Shown here one piece after another: positions 6,729 through 10,092 of a DNA stretch of 10,092 bases. Within the stretch, counting starts at the first letter, position 1. Every line of letters starts with the position of its first letter. The position numbers were made by a program, and so were the translations under genes. Under the pieces are notes generated by a model. That model saw only the letters and a list, made by a program, of their open reading frames with translations. It had not been told where the DNA came from and made no database searches. The stretch is taken from NCBI GenBank assembly GCA_041653495.1, contig JBAZFF010000016.1:1-10092 (forward strand), given 5' to 3'. Source of the DNA: JBAZFF01 sp041653495. Lineage in GTDB: Bacteria; Patescibacteriota; Minisyncoccia; Minisyncoccales; RBG-13-42-11.

Positions 6729-6753
6729 AAAACAAAAAGCGCCGAATAGCGCT
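6729..6753 (-). terminator. Rho-independent terminator after tRNA-Glu
   Basis: Minus strand: AGCGCT, loop ATTC, GGCGCT (hairpin 6753-6738; one T-G wobble), followed by TTTTGTTTT. It sits 5 nt beyond the tRNA 3' end and separates that transcript from the ATPase operon. Confidence 0.85.
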
Positions 6754-6758
6754 GATTG

Positions 6759-6831
6759 CGGTCCCAAGGAGATTCGAACTCCTGTTACCAGGATGAGAAC
6801 CTGGCGTCCTGGGCCTCTAGACGATGGGACC
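6759..6831 (-). tRNA. tRNA-Glu, anticodon CTC
   Basis: A complete 73-nt cloverleaf on the minus strand. The acceptor stem is GGTCCCA (6831-6825) paired with TGGGACC (6766-6760), discriminator G at 6759. The D arm carries TAGAGGCCCAG, as in E. coli tRNA-Glu. The anticodon arm is CCAGG-TTCTCAT-CCTGG with anticodon CTC at 6797-6795, decoding GAG. The variable loop is TAAC and the T arm is AGGAG-TTCGAAT-CTCCT. The 3' CCA is not encoded (the next bases are CAATC) and must be added by CCA-adding enzyme. It lies 22 nt after the stop of the 97-residue gene and is probably cut from a shared transcript. Confidence 0.97.
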
Positions 6832-6839
6832 GTATAGAG

Positions 6840-6854
6840 AGAAGGGAGATGGTC
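6840..6854. repeat. Inverted repeat, copy at the 3' end of the 97-aa gene
   Basis: AGAAGGGAGATGGTC; its last base is the final base of the TAG stop of the 97-residue gene. It is the inverse of 7162-7176 with one difference (14 of 15). In the minus-strand RNA the difference becomes a G-U pair, so a 15-bp helix is possible. Confidence 0.6.
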
Positions 6855-7147
6855 TATTCTATCTTCTCTCTTAAAATCGAATATATTTCTTCCGGATTCC
6901 TATTCTCCTTGGTCAGATCTATGATCTGGCGGTTCAGATTGGATATATCCACGCCGAGACCTTCGCCCGCCTCTTCTACAGTTGCCACTTTTTCATCCGC
7001 GGCATTGTATTCCGCTTCTAAAGTTTCCGTATTATCCTTTTTTTCTTTGGCCTTTATATATGCCGTATATTTGGTACGGAAATCATACATACTGTATACC
7101 AATTCTTTCAGCCATTTTAGCTTTTCTTCCTTCGTGGCTGGGGCCAT
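6854..7147 (-). CDS. Small helical hypothetical protein (97 aa)
   Basis: Not recognised. The start is well supported by AAAGGAGGT (7159-7151) just before the ATG. The product is charged and predicted almost wholly helical: one amphipathic helix rich in Lys and Tyr (KEEKLKWLKELVYSMYDFRT, 6-25) continuing to about 60, a Gly break (GEGLGVD, 61-67), and a second helix (about 70-95). No cysteines, signal peptide or membrane segment are seen; a helical hairpin or coiled coil is likely. It is transcribed towards tRNA-Glu, 22 nt away, with no terminator between. A promoter-like TTGACA lies upstream, right behind the terminator of the preceding gene. A 15-nt inverted repeat lies in its leader and at its stop codon. 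The opposite-strand frame at 6756-7187 is a shadow. Function unknown. Confidence 0.8.
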   Translation of the reverse strand: MAPATKEEKLKWLKELVYSMYDFRTKYTAYIKAKEKKDNTETLEAEYNAADEKVATVEEAGEGLGVDISNLNRQIIDLTKENRNPEEIYSILREKIE

Positions 7148-7150
7148 GAG

Positions 7151-7159
7151 ACCTCCTTT
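7151..7159 (-). promoter_or_regulatory. Shine-Dalgarno of the 97-aa gene
   Basis: AAAGGAGGT on the minus strand; four bases lie between GGAGG and the ATG at 7147. A strong site that fixes the start. Confidence 0.85.
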
Positions 7160-7161
7160 CC

Positions 7162-7176
7162 GACCATCTCCCCTCT
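7162..7176. repeat. Inverted repeat, copy in the leader of the 97-aa gene
   Basis: GACCATCTCCCCTCT, partner of 6840-6854. In the transcript it lies a few bases upstream of the Shine-Dalgarno and does not cover it, so pairing would link the leader to the end of the reading frame without directly hiding the ribosome site. Confidence 0.6.
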
Positions 7177-7186
7177 TTAAACTGTA

Positions 7187-7212
7187 GGTATAGTAGCATA
7201 AATGTTTGTCAA
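7187..7212 (-). promoter_or_regulatory. Candidate promoter of the 97-aa gene and tRNA-Glu
   Basis: Minus strand TTGACA (7212-7207) is a perfect -35. The -10 is unclear: TATACC (7192-7187) is at 14 nt and TACCTA (7190-7185) at 16 nt. The -35 partly overlaps the T-rich tail of the terminator just upstream. Confidence 0.45.
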
Positions 7213-7243
7213 GAAAAAGAGGGTCACCATAAAAGATGACCCT
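7211..7243 (-). terminator. Rho-independent terminator after the 77-aa gene
   Basis: Minus strand: AGGGTCA (7243-7237), 10-nt loop, TGACCCT (7226-7220), then CTTTTTCTT. It lies about 30 nt after the stop of the small Cys-rich gene. On the plus strand no T tract follows, so it works one way only. Confidence 0.75.
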
Positions 7244-7272
7244 AGCTTAGAGTACTAATTACCGGATGGATT

Positions 7273-7506
7273 TTACAGAGTGATTAAGACTACACCCCTG
7301 CTTTTGAGGTTCGTTAAGATCACCTCTTTCTGCTTCGAATCGATAATAGTCGTTGTATAACCACTCCTGCCGTGGATCAGAGCGCCGCAGTGGCACTTTC
7401 CCCACCCGCCGCTCTGCAGTATGCTGGCATCAGCATAACATCGGTCGCACCTTTTATTGGGATTCGTTGATTTCTTTGATCTCCCTTTGGTTGCAGTAAC
7501 TGTCAC
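7273..7506 (-). CDS. Small Cys-rich (zinc-ribbon-like) protein, 77 aa
   Basis: Not firmly recognised. The frame is open from a TTG at 7518, but GGAGGG (7516-7511) lies 4 nt before a GTG at 7506-7504, so the GTG is taken as the start. The product begins with a basic stretch (TKGRSKKSTNPNKR, 6-19). Four cysteines follow, Cys20, Cys23, Cys38 and Cys40, with His45 nearby (CDRCYADA at 20-27, GKCHCGALIHGRSG at 36-49), a likely metal site. The C-terminus is a short beta-rich tail. The CDRC-x-A-x-A pattern faintly recalls the small actinobacterial DUF7455 zinc proteins, but this is only resemblance. It is a single-gene unit with its own promoter, long leader and terminator. A nucleic-acid or regulatory role is plausible but unproven. 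Confidence 0.72.
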   Translation of the reverse strand: MTVTATKGRSKKSTNPNKRCDRCYADASILQSGGWGKCHCGALIHGRSGYTTTIIDSKQKEVILTNLKSRGVVLITL

Positions 7507-7642
7507 TTTTCCCTCCAATAAATTAGTATTTACTAAAACGACGTCTTTAAAGAGCAGGGCGAATCTTCAAACTTAATTAAGGACTCGCCCCGTCTAACGA
7601 CAGGGATATAGAAAGAACTTATTTGCGGACAATATGCCCACA
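7507..7642 (-). promoter_or_regulatory. Long structured 5' leader of the 77-aa gene (candidate cis-regulatory RNA)
   Basis: About 135 nt lie between the predicted transcription start and the GTG. In the minus-strand RNA, CCCTGTC-GTTA-GACGGGG (7605-7588) forms a 7-bp hairpin with one G-U pair. The stretch 7590-7557 (GGGCGAGTC paired with GATTCGCCC) forms a second 9-bp stem, extended by about 4 pairs past a mismatch. They share the GGG at 7590-7588, so they are mutually exclusive. Closer to the gene lie a TCTTTAAAGA palindrome and a TTAGTA-AA-TACTAA palindrome (7536-7523), which could be an operator or a small hairpin beside the ribosome site. I do not recognise a known riboswitch class. Confidence 0.4.
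7511..7516 (-). promoter_or_regulatory. Shine-Dalgarno that selects the GTG start of the 77-aa gene
   Basis: GGAGGG on the minus strand, followed by AAAA and GTG. It rules out the TTG at 7518, since the ribosome site would then be inside the gene. Confidence 0.75.
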
Positions 7643-7648
7643 ATGTAA

Positions 7649-7677
7649 ATGTTAGATAATTCGCAAATTTCCGTCAA
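7649..7677 (-). promoter_or_regulatory. Promoter of the 77-aa gene
   Basis: Minus strand TTGACG (7677-7672), exactly 17 nt, TAACAT (7654-7649): 5 of 6 and 4 of 6 consensus matches at ideal spacing. It starts 3 nt after the stop codon of the large charged protein gene, so the small gene has its own transcript. Confidence 0.6.
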
Positions 7678-7679
7678 GT

Positions 7680-9425
7680 CTACTCTTTAGCCTCTTTCTT
7701 CTTTTTCTTCTCGGTCTGGATTCTCTTGCCTCTTTTCTCTTTTTCATTGATCTTGTGTCCTCCCGGTATGTCTTCCGGCACATCTTCCTCGTTCTCCTCC
7801 GGCACCTCTTTCACAGTGCTTTTGGGCTGTTTCTTTACTTCTGCCTCTGCTGCTTTCTCCGGATACAGATATTCTCTGGAATTATCGATCAAGTCATTCG
7901 CATCCATATTGTTAACTTTTTTCCTGTCCATTCCTTCCAAGATAAGGAACTGTTTTAAGATGATTGGCATGACCGTGGACCTTCCACCTTTATCTATCTT
8001 GTCTACATATTCTTTCGCTCTCTTTATTATCTCTTCCTTGGGCAATATTGATTCCGCCTCAAACTCTTTCTTTTCCGCCTGCTTTTTCTCTCCGGGCAAT
8101 TCTACTTTCCTCAGTTTTTCCGCCCTGTCTTTGTATCGTATGTCGGTAAGGAAAAGGGCCAGCCACTTTTTGAGTGTCTCTTGCCCACCTTTGGTATATT
8201 GGAACTTGAAAATATCGGGACTCTTATAATCATACTGCCTGATCAGTTTTTCCGTGTCAGCCGGCAGATCAAAACCAGCCGGCCTGTATTTCTTAATTAT
8301 TTCCGCAATCTTGGAAGAGTCTTTTTCCACGCTCAGTTTCCCTATCTCAGCAAAAGCCCCCTTTCTTTCCATTTCTTTAAAATCAATCCCCTCCCATCTC
8401 TTTTCGGGCGCCTTTTTCTCTTCTAAATTCCTCTTTGGTTTTTCAAATTTCTTATAGCTTCTAACGGTCGTGCTGCCGGGCTTTGTGGACTCGGCGACAT
8501 CTTCCTTCAACTGCCAATTTGTATATTTCTCTTCGGGAGCCGGTTTAACCTCTTCCTTTGATGGTTCTGCTTTGGGAGATTCCTTGGGTTCTTCTTTACC
8601 GTGTTCCTTCTCTCCCTCCTCTGACTTTCCTAATTCACCTCTCAAAAACCCCAGCATTTCTTCCCCGGGATATCTCCACATCCAATTGGCCTTAAACTCC
8701 ACGGGCTTTCCGCCTTCTTTAATCAGAGTTCCGTCTTCTCTCGAAATTCTGGCTTTTTCTTTGCCGGTGAAGAATCCTCTCATTGCTCCTTTTAGCCCTC
8801 CCTCGTATTTTATAGAGTAACCCAATTTATCCAGGAGCATATCTCTCTCTATAGCTTGCCTTTCTCCCTCATTGAGCTTCTGGCCGCCTTCGGTCCTCGC
8901 TTTCTTGATTCGGTCCTGTATCTCTTCTTGAGTTTCAGAATAAGATTCCGGGGCTTTCTCCGGCTCTTCTCCTTTTCTATAATTCACAACCCTCGCCTCT
9001 TCCCTGGCTTTTGCCTGTTCTTCATACTCAGATCCTTCTAGGTAAGGCTCTTCCGTCTTTTCTGCCTCTCCTTTATACGCCTTGTCTATCTCTTTCCAGA
9101 CGGATTCAATATCTTCCACATGCAGCTCTTCTTTTGGAGATTCTTCTTCACCCAGCTTAATCGGCCCCCTCTCATTCAGCCTTTCAGTAAACTTCTCCAG
9201 TTTTATATCCTCGTGTGTTATCGGCACTTCCCTTTCGCCTATTTTGACTCTGTCTACTTCCGGCTTTTCCCCGGATTTCTTACCTATATAATTCAAAACC
9301 TCCTGGAGGTTTTCTATGGAAGGCTGTTCTCCCGTTTCCGCTTTCTTTCCCCTCGGCTTATTTTCAATGTTAAAACTCCCCCCTTTTTCGCTGTTAAGCA
9401 TTTCAGAAAATTTTTCTCTGATCAT
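7680..9425 (-). CDS. Large Lys/Glu-rich modular protein linked to a type IV secretion ATPase (581 aa, unknown function)
   Basis: Not recognised. It overlaps the secretion ATPase by 4 bases (ATGA) and has no Shine-Dalgarno, so it is translated by coupling in that operon. The product is very hydrophilic, with no signal peptide, membrane segment or cysteine. Compact-looking segments are separated by K/E/P-rich linkers. An amphipathic segment lies at 35-52. A module at about 190-265 contains LGYSIKYEGGLKGAMRGFFT and FKANWMWRYPGEEMLGFL. A helical module lies at about 343-445, with RPAGFDLPADTEKLIRQYDY and LKKWLALFLTDIRY. A last module lies at about 460-522, with KRAKEYVDKIDKGG and FLILEGMDRKKVNNMD. 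Linkers are at 266-342 and 523-581, the latter ending in a Lys-rich tail. It could be a cytoplasmic adaptor, substrate or DNA-handling partner of the secretion machine; this rests on context only. Confidence 0.8.
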   Translation of the reverse strand: MIREKFSEMLNSEKGGSFNIENKPRGKKAETGEQPSIENLQEVLNYIGKKSGEKPEVDRVKIGEREVPITHEDIKLEKFTERLNERGPIKLGEEESPKEELHVEDIESVWKEIDKAYKGEAEKTEEPYLEGSEYEEQAKAREEARVVNYRKGEEPEKAPESYSETQEEIQDRIKKARTEGGQKLNEGERQAIERDMLLDKLGYSIKYEGGLKGAMRGFFTGKEKARISREDGTLIKEGGKPVEFKANWMWRYPGEEMLGFLRGELGKSEEGEKEHGKEEPKESPKAEPSKEEVKPAPEEKYTNWQLKEDVAESTKPGSTTVRSYKKFEKPKRNLEEKKAPEKRWEGIDFKEMERKGAFAEIGKLSVEKDSSKIAEIIKKYRPAGFDLPADTEKLIRQYDYKSPDIFKFQYTKGGQETLKKWLALFLTDIRYKDRAEKLRKVELPGEKKQAEKKEFEAESILPKEEIIKRAKEYVDKIDKGGRSTVMPIILKQFLILEGMDRKKVNNMDANDLIDNSREYLYPEKAAEAEVKKQPKSTVKEVPEENEEDVPEDIPGGHKINEKEKRGKRIQTEKKKKKEAKE

Positions 9426-10092
9426 AAGTTTGATCTTTGGTTTATTTCGGCCTCGACTTCTTCTTTAGGCCTGCCATATTTTAGCTTGGCTAATTTCTTG
9501 ATCGGTTCTACAATTTTTGGATTCCCCTTTGCAGGCATTATCGTCTGCATCTTAAAGGGCGGATATACTTTATTGTCTATCATTATTTTAGCACAAAAGT
9601 TGAAATTGTCAATATTAACAAGATCCATCCTGGAAAACTCCGGCTCAAACTGCTTTTCCAGAAACTGGGCGTCTTCCGCCCCGACCCTGAAAGCGCCTAT
9701 AGTGCCGACATTTCCCAAGACCGCATTCCTGATCGGTTCGGTCAGCTGGGTTATGTACTGGTGGGCCAGAACCAAATTGAGCCTGTACTTTCTGGCTTCA
9801 GAGAGGATTGTCGTGATGCTGTCGGTGGTAAAGTTCTGGAACTCGTCTATGTAAAGATAGAAATCCTTTCTCTCTTCTTCCGGCACCCTTGCCCTCTTCA
9901 TCGCAGCCATCTGCATCTTGGAAACAAGAATCAGCCCCAACAAAGAGCTGTTGACCTCTCCGGTCATTCCTTTTGAAAGATTGGCTAAGAATATCTTTTT
10001 CTCGTCCATTACTTTTCCCAGATCAAACCCGGATTTAGACTGGCCGATAATGTTCCTCATCATCTCGTTCCCAATGAACCTCCCCACCTTTG
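9422..10092 (-). CDS. Type IV secretion / conjugative transfer ATPase (TraD/DUF87-type), C-terminal part; 5' end outside window
   Basis: Hexameric RecA-like ATPase of the VirB4/VirD4-TraD/HerA group, which powers DNA or protein movement through type IV machines at the inner membrane. The frame is open to the right edge, so the N-terminal part and Walker A are not seen; the GTG at 10087 is internal. Counting from it, MRNIIGQSKSGFDLGKVMDE (10-29) and ANLSKGMTGEVNSSLLG (35-51) lead to Walker B, FYLYIDEFQNF (76-86) with Asp81 and Glu82. LAHQYITQL (107-115) and GNVGTIGAFRVG (125-136), the sensor and arginine-containing block, follow. ATPase motifs in this part look intact. The order matches proteins usually annotated as type IV secretory conjugative DNA transfer proteins in Parcubacteria. 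The TGA overlaps the next gene's ATG, which points to an operon. Confidence 0.88.
   Translation of the reverse strand, partial: KVGRFIGNEMMRNIIGQSKSGFDLGKVMDEKKIFLANLSKGMTGEVNSSLLGLILVSKMQMAAMKRARVPEEERKDFYLYIDEFQNFTTDSITTILSEARKYRLNLVLAHQYITQLTEPIRNAVLGNVGTIGAFRVGAEDAQFLEKQFEPEFSRMDLVNIDNFNFCAKIMIDNKVYPPFKMQTIMPAKGNPKIVEPIKKLAKLKYGRPKEEVEAEINQRSNL

Noticed and set aside
6756..7187. 143-residue plus-strand frame across the tRNA and 97-aa gene
   Set aside because: It runs through the tRNA antisense and is the shadow of a minus-strand gene with a strong ribosome site.
7504..7518. TTG at 7518 as start of the small Cys-rich gene
   Set aside because: The only ribosome site, GGAGGG, overlaps the first codons of that reading and is correctly spaced for the GTG at 7506.
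7621..7668. ATTTGCG/CGCAAAT inverted repeat as terminator of the large charged-protein gene
   Set aside because: The stem is only 7 bp with a 34-nt loop, has no T tract, and spans the -10 of the next promoter; too weak to call.
7680..9425. Short motif repetition in the K/E-rich protein as a tandem repeat array or CRISPR-like element
   Set aside because: The similarity is compositional (Lys, Glu, Pro); no regular period or repeated DNA unit is visible.
9120..9854. 244-residue plus-strand open frame
   Set aside because: It lies antisense to two well-supported minus-strand genes, crosses their junction, and has no ribosome site or recognisable motif.

Overview
The window looks like a piece of a chromosome from a Candidate Phyla Radiation (Patescibacteria, probably Parcubacteria-like) bacterium. 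The basis is inference from style: compact gene packing with start/stop overlaps, a lone small recR after dnaB, a VirB4/TraD-type secretion ATPase followed by a large Lys/Glu-rich protein, and several small orphan proteins. TGA is used as a stop (positions 4109-4111 and 9422-9424 on the minus strand), so the standard bacterial code applies and not the TGA=Gly code of some CPR lineages. No 16S gene or other phylogenetic marker is present to settle the placement.

Left part, plus strand (1-1804): the C-terminal half of the replicative helicase DnaB, then RecR starting at the base after the dnaB stop, then a 98-residue orphan protein with a strong Shine-Dalgarno. This unit ends in a hairpin at 1793-1812 whose loop contains the orphan's own stop codon. 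The same hairpin ends the convergent minus-strand unit.

Centre, minus strand (6703 down to 1819): a P-type cation ATPase (IIA/Ca2+-like) overlaps a CaCA-family cation exchanger by 4 bases, followed by RmuC and ribosomal protein L21. This reads as a cation-efflux pair joined to a genome-maintenance/ribosome pair. The ATPase and rmuC each have a -10-like hexamer exactly 6 nt before the ATG, which suggests leaderless transcripts. Both transporters depart from family motifs: the ATPase has DKTC in place of DKTG and TGEW in place of TGES, and the exchanger has lost or shifted acidic ion-binding residues.

Right of centre, minus strand (7680 down to 6729): a 77-residue Cys-rich protein with a promoter and a ~135-nt structured leader, a terminator, then a 97-residue helical protein followed 22 nt later by tRNA-Glu(CTC) and a terminator. 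A 15-nt inverted repeat brackets the 97-residue gene.

Right end, minus strand (10092 down to 7680): the C-terminal part of a type IV secretion/conjugation-type ATPase, running off the edge, overlaps by 4 bases a 581-residue, highly charged, modular protein of unknown function. These two belong to one operon that begins outside the window.

The most notable points are the doubly unusual cation-transport pair, the candidate regulatory leader at 7507-7642, the leaderless promoters, and the uncharacterised secretion-linked protein. No CRISPR array, insertion sequence or prophage gene was seen.
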